DNA of 12,661 bases from CAKTOF01 sp964523945 (GTDB lineage: Bacteria; Bacillota; Clostridia; Oscillospirales; Oscillospiraceae): NCBI GenBank assembly GCA_964523945.1, contig CAZGBU010000060.1, positions 1 through 12,661 of the forward strand. Reading direction: 5' to 3'. Within the stretch, counting starts at the first letter, position 1; each line of letters opens with the position of its first letter. The notes under the pieces were generated by a model, which was given only the letters and a program-made list of their open reading frames with translations, ran no database searches and had not been told where the DNA came from. The position numbers were made by a program, and so were the translations under genes. Positions 6,257 through 12,661 of this stretch are shown piece after piece.

Positions 6257-7147
6257 ATGCTGTCTTATCCCCCGGAGGGAACGCTCATCCACACCCCGGA
6301 AAATCAGGCCCGGCTGACGGAAGACGGTCTGCGCGCCGCCGCACAGTCGAATACACTGATCGAAGCAGTGCCGGTGCTGTGCGACAACCGACACGATCTT
6401 CACTTTGACTTTGGCGGATTCACCGCTGTCATGCCCCGCGAAGAAACCGCGCTCGGGCTGGACACCGGCCAGGTACGTGAAGGCGCCATTCTCACACGTG
6501 TCGGCAAACCGACCTGCTTCCTTGTCTTACAGGCGCCTGGTGGTCAGATAACACTTTCTCGCCGTGCCGCACAGCAGGCGGCCTGGACACAGTTCTGCAC
6601 GGAAACCGTTCCGGGCGACATCATCCCGGCAGTCGTCACATCGCCGGCCGCATGCGGCGCATTCTGCGATATCGGCTGCGGGCTGACAGCGCTGCTGCCC
6701 GTCTCCCGAATCAGCATCGCACGCATTCGCTCGAGCGCTGAGCGTTTCGCTCCGGGACAGACAATCTTCGCCGCGGTTACACAGATCGACTGCGATGCAC
6801 TGCGCGCGACACTGTCGCACCGTGAATTGCTCGGAACCTGGGCGCAAAATGCGGCGCTGTTTTCCCCAGGCGAGACGGTGCTCGGCACTGTGCGCTCTTT
6901 GCGCGAGTATGGCGTATTCATTGAGCTGACGCCAAATCTCTCCGGCCTGGCCGAACCGGACGACACACTGCATCCCGGCGAGCGTGTGTCTGTCTATCTC
7001 AAATCCATTCAGCCGGAAAAGCAGAAGATCAAGCTTGTCGTACTCGAACGCCTCGGGCCGGCAGCGCCGCCGCTGCGCTATTTCCAGACAGAGGGCCGAC
7101 TCACCTGCTGGCAGTACCGCCCCGGCGCACCGCTCACTGTTTTTTGA
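6257..7147 (+). CDS. Ribosomal protein S1-like RNA-binding protein with three S1 domains
   Basis: This 296-residue protein appears to consist of three consecutive S1 (OB-fold) domains, at about residues 32-104, 118-188 and 205-262. Each has traces of the S1 pattern. The second (G-A-F-C-D-I-G-C-G-L-T-A-L-L-P) and third (Y-G-V-F-I-E-L-T-P-N-L-S-G-L-A-E) are clearest, the latter ending K-S-I-Q-P-E-K-Q-K-I-K-L. Such proteins bind single-stranded RNA and act in translation initiation or RNA turnover. It is shorter than the four-to-six-domain S1 of proteobacteria, and whether it is the organism's main S1 cannot be told here. The start at 6257 is preferred over an in-frame ATG at 6233 because AGGAGGG lies 6 nt before it. 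The 3' end overlaps convergent rarA by 14 bp. Confidence 0.82.
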   Translation: MLSYPPEGTLIHTPENQARLTEDGLRAAAQSNTLIEAVPVLCDNRHDLHFDFGGFTAVMPREETALGLDTGQVREGAILTRVGKPTCFLVLQAPGGQITLSRRAAQQAAWTQFCTETVPGDIIPAVVTSPAACGAFCDIGCGLTALLPVSRISIARIRSSAERFAPGQTIFAAVTQIDCDALRATLSHRELLGTWAQNAALFSPGETVLGTVRSLREYGVFIELTPNLSGLAEPDDTLHPGERVSVYLKSIQPEKQKIKLVVLERLGPAAPPLRYFQTEGRLTCWQYRPGAPLTVF

Positions 7148-8396
7148 TTCCGTCCCAGTACCGCTTCGCCGCCTGCTCGGCTTTGTTCTCACCGTATTCA
7201 TAATAGATGCTGTCGACCAATGCGTCAGGCAGATACTGCTGCGCGACATAATGGTTTGGGAAATTGTGCGGAAAGAGATAGCCCGGTACATCCGTTGTCT
7301 CCGCACCGTCGGCATGTACATTCTGCAGGTGGCGCGGCACAGCGCCGGTTTTCCCCTTTTTCACATCGGCCATTGCGCGCTCGATCGCAACGTTGGCAGA
7401 ATTCGACTTCGGGCTGGTGGCCAGCAGCACAGCTGCCTCGGACAACGGGATCTGCGCTTCTGGCAGCCCGACCTGCATCGCAATATCGACACAGGCTTTG
7501 ACGATGGCGGCCGCCATCGGGTAGGCCAAACCAACATCCTCGCACGCCATGATGACCAGACGGCGGCACGGCGAGATCAGATCGCCCGCCTCGAGCAGCC
7601 GCGCAAGATAATGCACCGCCGCATCCGGATCTGAACCGCGCACCGACTTCTGCAGCGCAGAGAGCAGATCATAGTGCGCGTCACCGTCGCGGTCATAGCG
7701 CATCGCCGACTTCTGCGCAAGCTCACGCGCGTCGGCACAGGTAATGTGCAGCGTGCCGCCCTCGGCACGGCCGGCAGAGAACAACAGCTCCACTGCGTTG
7801 ATCGCCTTGCGCAGGTCGCCGCCGCAGGCATAGGCGATGGAATCGAGCGCGCCGTCTTCGCTCTGCGGCACCAGGCCGGTCTTTTCCTCCATATAGGCCA
7901 CCGCGCGGTCAATGGCGCGGCGCGCTGCCGCCGGCGAGATGGGTTTGAACTCAAACACCGTCGCGCGCGAGAGGATCGCGTTATAGATATAGAAATACGG
8001 ATTCTCCGTCGTTGATGCAATCAGCGTGATCTTGCCGTTTTCGATGTGCTCGAGCAGCGACTGCTGCTGCCGCTTGTTGAAATACTGAATCTCGTCCAGG
8101 TAGAGCAGGATACCATCCGGTGCGAGAAACGTATCAAGCTGGGCAACGATCTCCTTGATATCAGACGAGGAGGCCGTCGTTGCATTGAGTTTACATAATG
8201 TCCGGTTTGTCTGCTGCGCGATGATATTGGCGACAGTCGTCTTGCCGGTGCCGGACGGTCCGTAAAAGATCAGATTCGGGATATTGCCGGATTCGATGAT
8301 GCGGCGCAACATGGCGCCCTCGCCGAGGATATGCTCCTGGCCGAACACCTCGTCCAAGCTCGTCGGGCGGATCTCGTCCGCCAGCGGCTGATACAC
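7134..8396 (-). CDS. rarA: RarA (MgsA) replication-associated recombination AAA+ ATPase
   Basis: RarA is a clamp-loader-like AAA+ ATPase that acts at stalled replication forks. With the start used here it has 420 residues, normal for the family. It begins Y-Q-P-L-A-D-E-I-R-P and D-E-V-F-G-Q-E-H. Walker A is G-P-S-G-T-G-K-T at about 46-53, Walker B is L-L-Y-L-D-E-I-Q at about 97-104, sensor 1 is S-T-T-E-N at about 128-132, and L-S-R-A follows as the likely arginine-finger region. C-terminal blocks (G-S-D-P-D-A-A, C-E-D-V-G-L-A, F-P-H-N-F) are those of the MgsA tetramerisation domain. The GTG at 8396 is chosen over a GTG at 8405 because GAGG lies 8 nt before the former but abuts the latter. It follows glyA closely on the same strand. 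Its 3' end overlaps the convergent S1-domain gene. Confidence 0.92.
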   Translation of the reverse strand: MYQPLADEIRPTSLDEVFGQEHILGEGAMLRRIIESGNIPNLIFYGPSGTGKTTVANIIAQQTNRTLCKLNATTASSSDIKEIVAQLDTFLAPDGILLYLDEIQYFNKRQQQSLLEHIENGKITLIASTTENPYFYIYNAILSRATVFEFKPISPAAARRAIDRAVAYMEEKTGLVPQSEDGALDSIAYACGGDLRKAINAVELLFSAGRAEGGTLHITCADARELAQKSAMRYDRDGDAHYDLLSALQKSVRGSDPDAAVHYLARLLEAGDLISPCRRLVIMACEDVGLAYPMAAAIVKACVDIAMQVGLPEAQIPLSEAAVLLATSPKSNSANVAIERAMADVKKGKTGAVPRHLQNVHADGAETTDVPGYLFPHNFPNHYVAQQYLPDALVDSIYYEYGENKAEQAAKRYWDGIKKQ

Positions 8397-8400
8397 CGCA

Positions 8401-8408
8401 CTCACCTC
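8401..8408 (-). promoter_or_regulatory. Ribosome binding site deciding the rarA GTG start
   Basis: GAGGTGAG (8408-8401 on the minus strand) resembles the anti-16S complement and places GAGG 8 nt before the GTG at 8396. The alternative GTG at 8405 lies within this site and is therefore unlikely to be the initiator. Confidence 0.55.
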
Positions 8409-8417
8409 TTTTTGATA

Positions 8418-9674
8418 TTACTGTGCGTAGATCGGGTGCTGCGCACACAACGCGCTGACGCGCTCGCGGATCGAGTCGGCCTTGCTGTCAAAATCGGTCG
8501 CAGCCTGCGCCATCAGCTCGGCGATGACGTCCATTTCCGCTTCGCCAAAGCCGCGCGAGGTCACAGCAGGCGTGCCGACGCGGATCCCGCTCGTGACGAA
8601 TGGGCTGCGCGGGTCGCCGGGCACCTTGTTCTTGTTGACGGTGATATACACCTCATCGAGCCGGCGCTCGAACTCCTTGCCGGTCAGCTCGCCGAAATTC
8701 TGCAGGTCGACAAGCATCAGATGGTTGTCCGTCCCGCCGGAGACAAGCTGGAAGCCGCGCTCCATCATGCCCTGCGCCAGACGCTTTGCATTGCACACAA
8801 TCTGATGCTGATACGCCTTGAACGAGGGCTGGAGTGCCTCGCCGAGCGCGACAGCCTTGGCCGCAATGATGTGCATCAGCGGGCCGCCCTGACTGCCCGG
8901 GAAGACAGCGGAGTTGATCTTTTTGGCGAGCGCTTCGTCGTTGCACAGGATCATGCCGCCGCGCGGACCGCGCAGCGTCTTGTGCGTGGTGGTCGTCACC
9001 ACATCGGCGTACGGGATCGGCGACGGATGCTCGCCGGCCGCGACCAGACCCGCAATGTGCGCCATATCGACCATCAGATATGCGCCGACCTCGTGCGCGA
9101 TCTCCGCAAACGCGGCAAAGTCAATGACGCGCGGGTAGGCAGATGCGCCGGCGATGATCATCTTCGGCCGCTCTCTTTTCGCAATCTCGCGCAGCTGGTC
9201 GTAGTCGATGCGGCCGGTGGCCTCGTCCACGCCATAGGGCACAATGTTATAGTACTTCCCCGAGAAATTGACCGGGCTGCCATGCGTCAGGTGGCCGCCA
9301 TGATCGAGGTTCATGCCAAGCACCGTATCGCCCGGGCTGACCAGCGCCTGATAGGCGGCGTAGTTGGCCTGCGCGCCCGAGTGCGGCTGGACGTTGGCAT
9401 ACTGGCAGCCGAACAGTTCCTTCGCCCGCGCGATCGCCAGCTCCTCTGCCATGTCAACATACTGGCAGCCGCCGTAATAGCGCTTGCCGGGATAGCCCTC
9501 GGCGTACTTATTGGTCAGCACAGTGCCGGCCGCCGCCAGCACCGCAGGAGAGACGATGTTCTCCGATGCGATCAGCTCGATATTGCGGACCTGCCGGTCA
9601 AATTCCATCTGCACCGCATTGCCCAGCTCGGGGTCTGCCTGCTTCAAAAACTCCATAATTTCCTGTACGATCAT
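8418..9674 (-). CDS. glyA: Serine hydroxymethyltransferase (GlyA)
   Basis: GlyA interconverts serine plus tetrahydrofolate with glycine plus 5,10-methylenetetrahydrofolate in the cytosol, using PLP. It is the main source of one-carbon units. The 418-residue length is standard. Diagnostic blocks are I-A-S-E-N near residue 36, N-K-Y-A-E-G-Y-P-G-K-R-Y-Y at 55-67, Q-P-H-S-G-A-Q-A-N at 96-104, M-V-D-M-A-H-I-A-G at 201-209, and the PLP lysine K232 in T-T-T-T-H-K-T-L-R-G-P-R-G-G. The C-terminus contains S-G-I-R-V-G-T-P-A and R-G-F. AAGGAG lies 8 nt before the ATG. It has a clear promoter divergent from nth, and rarA follows after a gap of about 20 nt, so the two probably share a transcript. Nothing is missing from the active site. 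Confidence 0.97.
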   Translation of the reverse strand: MIVQEIMEFLKQADPELGNAVQMEFDRQVRNIELIASENIVSPAVLAAAGTVLTNKYAEGYPGKRYYGGCQYVDMAEELAIARAKELFGCQYANVQPHSGAQANYAAYQALVSPGDTVLGMNLDHGGHLTHGSPVNFSGKYYNIVPYGVDEATGRIDYDQLREIAKRERPKMIIAGASAYPRVIDFAAFAEIAHEVGAYLMVDMAHIAGLVAAGEHPSPIPYADVVTTTTHKTLRGPRGGMILCNDEALAKKINSAVFPGSQGGPLMHIIAAKAVALGEALQPSFKAYQHQIVCNAKRLAQGMMERGFQLVSGGTDNHLMLVDLQNFGELTGKEFERRLDEVYITVNKNKVPGDPRSPFVTSGIRVGTPAVTSRGFGEAEMDVIAELMAQAATDFDSKADSIRERVSALCAQHPIYAQ

Positions 9675-9691
9675 AGGGGCATCTCCTTTTC

Positions 9692-9710
9692 AACGCGGTC
9701 CGGCCGCGCT
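9692..9710 (-). promoter_or_regulatory. Hairpin in the glyA mRNA leader
   Basis: AGCGCGG (9710-9704 on the minus strand) can pair with CCGCGTT (9698-9692) around a 5-nt loop, with one G-U pair. It sits between the predicted transcription start and the ribosome binding site. It may stabilise the transcript or affect initiation. The leader is only about 45 nt long, too short for a glycine or folate riboswitch. Confidence 0.35.
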
Positions 9711-9725
9711 TGGTCTGATTGAATT

Positions 9726-9754
9726 ATTATACCAGCCGCTTTCTGGGCGCGCAA
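9726..9754 (-). promoter_or_regulatory. Sigma-A-type promoter of glyA (-rarA)
   Basis: On the minus strand TTGCGC (9754-9749) and a perfect TATAAT (9731-9726) are separated by 17 bp. The predicted start is near 9719, giving a leader of about 45 nt before the glyA ATG. Confidence 0.75.
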
Positions 9755-9756
9755 GA

Positions 9757-9785
9757 TGGAAATCGCCGTCCGGCTGTGCTATAAT
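9757..9785 (+). promoter_or_regulatory. Sigma-A-type promoter of nth
   Basis: TGGAAA (9757-9762) and a perfect TATAAT (9780-9785) are separated by 17 bp. The predicted start near 9792 leaves about 33 nt before the nth ATG. Only 2 bp separate its -35 from that of the divergent glyA promoter. Confidence 0.7.
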
Positions 9786-9824
9786 ACAGAAAACGATTCA
9801 ATTCGACAAAATGGATGTGATTGT

Positions 9825-10481
9825 ATGAGAAAAGCCGAGCGCGCCGCCGGTGTCATCGCGGCGTTGAAAGAAGCATACCCGGGCGCGCAGTGTGCGCTGG
9901 AATACGATGCAGACTATCAGCTTCTGATCGCGGTCCGGCTCTCGGCCCAGTGTACCGATGCACGTGTCAACCTCGTCACGCCGGCGCTGTTCGAAGCCTA
10001 CCCCACCCTGCACGCATTTGCCGAGGCCGACATTGCCGACGTGGAACGCTACGTCCACTCCTGCGGGTTTTATCAGCATAAAGCGCGCGACATCGTCCAC
10101 GCCTGTCAGATGCTCGAATCCGACTACGGCGGCAGAGTCCCCGACACGATGGAGGAACTGCTGAAGCTGCCCGGCGTCGGCCGCAAGACGGCCAATCTGC
10201 TGCTCGGCGACCTGTACGGCAAGGAAGCCTATGTCTGCGACACGCACTGCATCCGCATCACCGGGAAGCTCGGCCTGACCGACGGGACAAAAGACCCGCT
10301 CAAATGTGAAATGCAGCTGCGTAAGGTGATCCCGCCGGCTGAGTCCGGCGATTTCTGCCACCGGATCGTGCTGCACGGCCGTGCGGTCTGCACCGCGCGC
10401 AGCCCGAAATGCGGCGCGTGTACGCTCGCGCCCTGGTGCCGCAGCTTCACCGGCAGTCAGCCGGCGCAAAGCGCAGACTGA
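9825..10481 (+). CDS. nth: Endonuclease III (Nth), base-excision repair DNA glycosylase/AP lyase
   Basis: Nth removes oxidised pyrimidines from DNA and cleaves the abasic site. The 218-residue product has L-S-A-Q-C-T-D-A-R-V-N at 39-49 and the helix-hairpin-helix L-P-G-V-G-R-K-T-A-N at 115-124, which includes the catalytic lysine K121. The catalytic aspartate is D139 in C-D-T-H-C. The [4Fe-4S] ligands C189, C196, C199 and C205 show the canonical C-X6-C-X2-C-X5-C spacing. The frame stays open back to 9756, but the ATG at 9825 is chosen because the promoter at 9757-9785 lies inside that extension and family members start near here. The ribosome binding site (GGATGTGAT) is weak. The 3' end overlaps the convergent transporter gene by 25 bp. 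It is monocistronic. Confidence 0.95.
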   Translation: MRKAERAAGVIAALKEAYPGAQCALEYDADYQLLIAVRLSAQCTDARVNLVTPALFEAYPTLHAFAEADIADVERYVHSCGFYQHKARDIVHACQMLESDYGGRVPDTMEELLKLPGVGRKTANLLLGDLYGKEAYVCDTHCIRITGKLGLTDGTKDPLKCEMQLRKVIPPAESGDFCHRIVLHGRAVCTARSPKCGACTLAPWCRSFTGSQPAQSAD

Positions 10482-11416
10482 ACAAAGAAAAACAGCGCCG
10501 AGAGCAGCGGGATCGTCACGGCGGACAGCAGTGTGCTCATCGCCACAAGCTGCGCGCCATATGCACCGTCCGATCCGTACAGTTCCGCCTGCAGGCCGAG
10601 GCTTGTCGAGGCCGGCATGGCACTGATCAGAAACATCGCCGTCTGCATTTCCGCAGTGACCGGCAGCACAAGCAGTGCTGCGCCGCAGACGACCGGACAG
10701 AGGATCAGGCGGCCGGCATACGACAGCAGCGCCTTTGCGTCAAGAAACGCGCGGCGCAGATCCAGCCGCGTCAGGAAGCCGCCAAGCACCAGCATTGCCA
10801 GCGGCGTATTGGTCACGCCGACCGTCTCGAGCGGCGTCAGGATCACCGTCGGCAGCCGGAATGGCAGAAAATACAGCGCAATGCCCGCCGCCGCAGCAAG
10901 GATCGACGGGACAAGCAGCGCCCGGTAAAATGGCCGGCCGCGCGCAAACACCGGCGTACCGCGCACGGTGGCATAGCAGTGCGTCCACGTCGCAAGATTG
11001 AATATAATGATAAACGCGCTGGCGTAGACCACACCGGATGCACCGAGAATCGCCTGCAGCAGCGGCAGGCCCATAAAGCCGCAGTTGCAGTAACCGACGC
11101 CGAGCTTGGCCAGCCTGGTGCGGTCGTTGCCGCCCTGCCCATAGAGCACGCGCCCGACGCCGATGCATACGACCTGTACCAGCACCGACAGCGCCAGCAC
11201 CTGCAGGATCTCCACTGCCATACCGCTGTCGTAGCCCATCTGAAAGGATGCGATCAAAAGGCATGGCACCACCACGTTCAGCAGCAGCTTTGAGAGCATC
11301 TGATTAAATGACTCTGTCAGAAATCCCTTTTTGACCAGCACATAGCCCAACGCCATCATCAAAAACATGATCACGATCTGCTGGGCGATCAGCAGCGTGG
11401 TCTGCACGGTTCCCAT
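10457..11416 (-). CDS. AEC (auxin efflux carrier) family transporter
   Basis: This 319-residue, very hydrophobic protein has about ten predicted membrane segments in two halves around a more polar middle (about residues 140-165). This matches the AEC family of secondary transporters, whose bacterial members export or import malate, malonate and other organic anions. Family-like stretches are L-L-L-N-V-V-V-P-C-L-L-I-A-S in the second helix, C-N-C-G-F-M-G-L-P-L-L-Q-A at the centre, and N-T-P-L-A-M-L-V-L-G-G-F-L in the second half. Substrate cannot be inferred. The ATG at 11416 is chosen because GAGGGG lies about 8 nt upstream and family proteins begin just before the first helix; the frame extends 10 codons further without support. 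No clear promoter lies between it and the upstream DUF5662 gene, so expression may depend on read-through of the hairpin there. Confidence 0.88.
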   Translation of the reverse strand: MGTVQTTLLIAQQIVIMFLMMALGYVLVKKGFLTESFNQMLSKLLLNVVVPCLLIASFQMGYDSGMAVEILQVLALSVLVQVVCIGVGRVLYGQGGNDRTRLAKLGVGYCNCGFMGLPLLQAILGASGVVYASAFIIIFNLATWTHCYATVRGTPVFARGRPFYRALLVPSILAAAAGIALYFLPFRLPTVILTPLETVGVTNTPLAMLVLGGFLTRLDLRRAFLDAKALLSYAGRLILCPVVCGAALLVLPVTAEMQTAMFLISAMPASTSLGLQAELYGSDGAYGAQLVAMSTLLSAVTIPLLSALFFFVQSALCAG

Positions 11417-11451
11417 ATTATTTCCCCTCTCTTTTTCCGGGACCAAACGGG

Positions 11452-11482
11452 AAACCGTCTCCGCGCAACGCGGAGACGGTTT
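11452..11482. terminator. Perfect 14-bp hairpin between the DUF5662 gene and the transporter gene
   Basis: Positions 11452-11465 are exactly complementary to 11469-11482, with a 3-nt loop. The arm overlaps the DUF5662 stop codon (11484-11482). On the minus strand the sequence after the stem has only short T runs, so it may act as a partial terminator or attenuator. On the plus strand the stem ends in TTTT. Confidence 0.75.
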
Positions 11483-12045
11483 TACTGTGCGCTCTGTTCC
11501 CGGCCCGCCAGGAAGTCCTCTCCGGTCAGCACATGCGCGCGGATGAACGCGAACAGCGCCTGCTCGCCCTGATCCGCCAGCAGCTTCAGCAGGAACGTCA
11601 GCTGCGCGCGCGTTCGATCGTTCATCGCGTTGGTATCCTTCGCGCGCATCAAATATTCATAGGGGTCAGCATCGGTATACGACTTGCCGTGGTAGATTTT
11701 GCAGGCGGCAATCCGGTCCATGCACATCTCGGCAAGATACCGCGGCGGCATTTCGAGCGCGACATAGACCCGCGTGCCGGGCCGATAGTCCACCCAGTAT
11801 TCAAAATGATGCTTGTTGCGCCCCTTGTGGTGCAGCCAGGCGGTGGAATATCCAAGTTCGTTCCGCTCCTCTACGTTGGGACTGTGGTCACCGGAATAAT
11901 ATTTGGCGCCGACGCGGAATTCGGTCCAAGCGTATTTGGACAGGTCATGCGTCAGCCCCTGCCAGTACAACCCGACCGCAAAGCAGTGGCGCATAACAAC
12001 AAAGCGGTGTTTTGTGATGGTGAGAAAATGCTTCCAAGCTTTCAT
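11482..12045 (-). CDS. DUF5662 family protein
   Basis: This 187-residue protein matches the DUF5662 family, sometimes mislabelled catalase. It has the signature H-D-L-S-K-Y at 33-38, T-E-F near 41, K-Y-Y near 48, and the histidine-rich block W-L-H-H-K-G-R-N-K-H-H-F-E-Y-W at 70-84. The clustered His and Asp residues look like a metal-binding, HD-like site, but no activity is established as far as I know. The N-terminus (M-K-A-W-K-H-F-L-T-I-T-K-H-R) fits the family, which supports the ATG at 12045. AGAGAG lies about 6 nt before it, and a better GGGAGG is too distant. The gene has its own promoter and a hairpin at its end. No signal peptide or membrane segment is seen. Confidence 0.85.
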   Translation of the reverse strand: MKAWKHFLTITKHRFVVMRHCFAVGLYWQGLTHDLSKYAWTEFRVGAKYYSGDHSPNVEERNELGYSTAWLHHKGRNKHHFEYWVDYRPGTRVYVALEMPPRYLAEMCMDRIAACKIYHGKSYTDADPYEYLMRAKDTNAMNDRTRAQLTFLLKLLADQGEQALFAFIRAHVLTGEDFLAGREQSAQ

Positions 12046-12080
12046 GCGCGCTCTCTTTGTCCTCCCGGTTTCTTTTCTTC

Positions 12081-12109
12081 AGTATACCGCACCGGATGGG
12101 GCGCTGCAA
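12081..12109 (-). promoter_or_regulatory. Sigma-A-type promoter of the DUF5662 gene
   Basis: On the minus strand TTGCAG (12109-12104) and TATACT (12086-12081) are separated by 17 bp, matching four and five of six consensus positions. The predicted start leaves a leader of about 30 nt. Confidence 0.7.
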
Positions 12110-12113
12110 GCCA

Positions 12114-12140
12114 AAAACCATGCCAGCACATCGTGGTTTT
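12114..12140 (-). terminator. Weak hairpin after sigK
   Basis: AAAACCA and TGGTTTT (12140-12134 and 12120-12114 on the minus strand) form a 7-bp stem with a 13-nt loop, ending in a run of five Ts. It lies 20 nt after the sigK stop codon, just ahead of the DUF5662 promoter. The stem is short, so this is tentative. Confidence 0.4.
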
Positions 12141-12159
12141 CCGGCAGATTGACGGATGC

Positions 12160-12661
12160 CTACGGTTCATCAAATGCTGTGCGCAGCTTCTCAAGCGCCT
12201 TCGTCTCAATGCGGGATACATATGACCGGCTGATGCCACACTGCTCTGCGACCTCACGCTGTGTCATCGGCGCAGCGCCACCAAGCCCGTAGCGCAGCGT
12301 AAGCACCAGATTCTCCCGTTCCGTCAGATGCTCTGTCATCATCCCGCGCAGCCGCTCGTGCAGTTCACGGTTGCTCAGGTCGTCAAACAGATCCTCCTCG
12401 CTGCACACAACGTCCATCAGCGAAAGTGCATTCCCGTCCTTCCCCGTCTCAATGTACTCTGAGAGCGAGACATCCGACGCGCTCTTTTTCTGGCTGCGGA
12501 AATACATCAGGATTTCGTTTTCCACACAGCGGGCAGCGTAGGTCGCCAGACGGGCGCCCTTTGACACGTCAAAGGGCGAAATTCCCTTGATCAGCCCGAT
12601 TGTCCCAATGGAAATGAGATCCTCCTGATCCGATGTCTGCGCATAGTATTTTTTCATAATG
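12160..12661 (-). CDS. sigK: SigK, late mother-cell sporulation sigma factor (5' end beyond the window)
   Basis: The C-terminal roughly 166 residues of a sporulation sigma-70 factor are visible. Region 2 is present as E-D-L-I-S-I-G-T-I-G-L-I-K-G and A-T-Y-A-A-R-C-V-E-N-E-I-L-M-Y-F. The region-4 helix-turn-helix is T-Q-R-E-V-A-E-Q-C-G-I-S-R-S-Y-V-S-R-I-E. I-K-G, the K-K-S-A-S-D-V-S-L block and S-R-S-Y-V-S-R-I-E favour SigK over SigE, SigF or SigG. SigK drives coat and late mother-cell genes. The ATG at 12657 is not the start: the codon before it still reads Ile, as in the family's H-I-V-K-K, and no ribosome binding site is possible at the window edge. The pro-sequence and region 1.2 lie outside. 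The frame is intact here, with stop TAG at 12162-12160. Confidence 0.93.
   Translation of the reverse strand, partial: IMKKYYAQTSDQEDLISIGTIGLIKGISPFDVSKGARLATYAARCVENEILMYFRSQKKSASDVSLSEYIETGKDGNALSLMDVVCSEEDLFDDLSNRELHERLRGMMTEHLTERENLVLTLRYGLGGAAPMTQREVAEQCGISRSYVSRIETKALEKLRTAFDEP

Noticed and set aside
5876..6403. 175-residue minus-strand frame opposite the hypothetical and S1-domain genes
   Set aside because: It has no ribosome binding site, no family features, and lies antisense to a clearly coding S1 domain; it is a product of high GC content.
8331..9722. 463-residue plus-strand frame across glyA
   Set aside because: It is the antisense shadow of the unmistakable serine hydroxymethyltransferase gene.
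9675..9725. Glycine or tetrahydrofolate riboswitch before glyA
   Set aside because: The predicted leader is only about 45 nt and holds a single short hairpin, too small for any known riboswitch of those classes.

Overview
The window looks like a housekeeping and sporulation segment of a GC-rich, endospore-forming member of the Clostridia, most likely Oscillospiraceae/Ruminococcaceae-like. The grounds are mother-cell sporulation genes (spoIIGA, sigE and the 3' part of sigK), strong AGGAGG-type ribosome binding sites, short intergenic gaps, and lineage-typical small families (DUF951, DUF5662, a triple-S1-domain protein). The taxonomic placement is an inference from gene content, not a measured phylogeny.

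Layout from left to right. Positions 1-240 are an AT-rich leader without a supportable gene, ending in a promoter for a ketopantoate-reductase-family dehydrogenase (+). A HAD phosphatase (+) follows with its own good promoter. It faces, across a shared hairpin, a minus-strand sporulation pair: spoIIGA (membrane aspartic protease) immediately followed by sigE, the sigma factor whose pro-form SpoIIGA activates. As printed, sigE carries two single-base deletions that break its frame, although the whole sequence of the family is still there. Upstream of spoIIGA, a strong minus-strand terminator ends a tight three-gene unit: DUF951 protein, hisC and a radical SAM protein. Divergent from that unit are a small unrecognised gene and a triple-S1-domain RNA-binding protein (+). 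The latter converges on, and overlaps, the 3' end of rarA.

glyA and rarA form a minus-strand pair. glyA and nth (endonuclease III, +) are driven by back-to-back sigma-A-type promoters with only 2 bp between their -35 elements. nth overlaps the 3' end of an AEC-family transporter (-), which lies downstream of a DUF5662 gene across a perfect 14-bp hairpin. The window ends inside sigK (-), whose 5' end lies beyond the edge.

Functionally the window joins the mother-cell sporulation cascade (SpoIIGA, then SigE, later SigK), one-carbon and amino-acid metabolism (GlyA, HisC) and DNA maintenance (RarA, Nth). I saw no mobile element, CRISPR array, tRNA or rRNA, and no convincing new multi-gene system. 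The most consequential anomaly is the doubly frameshifted sigE. Next come the absence of sigG directly after sigE, the short SigE pro-peptide and the uncharacterised hypothetical/S1 pair.
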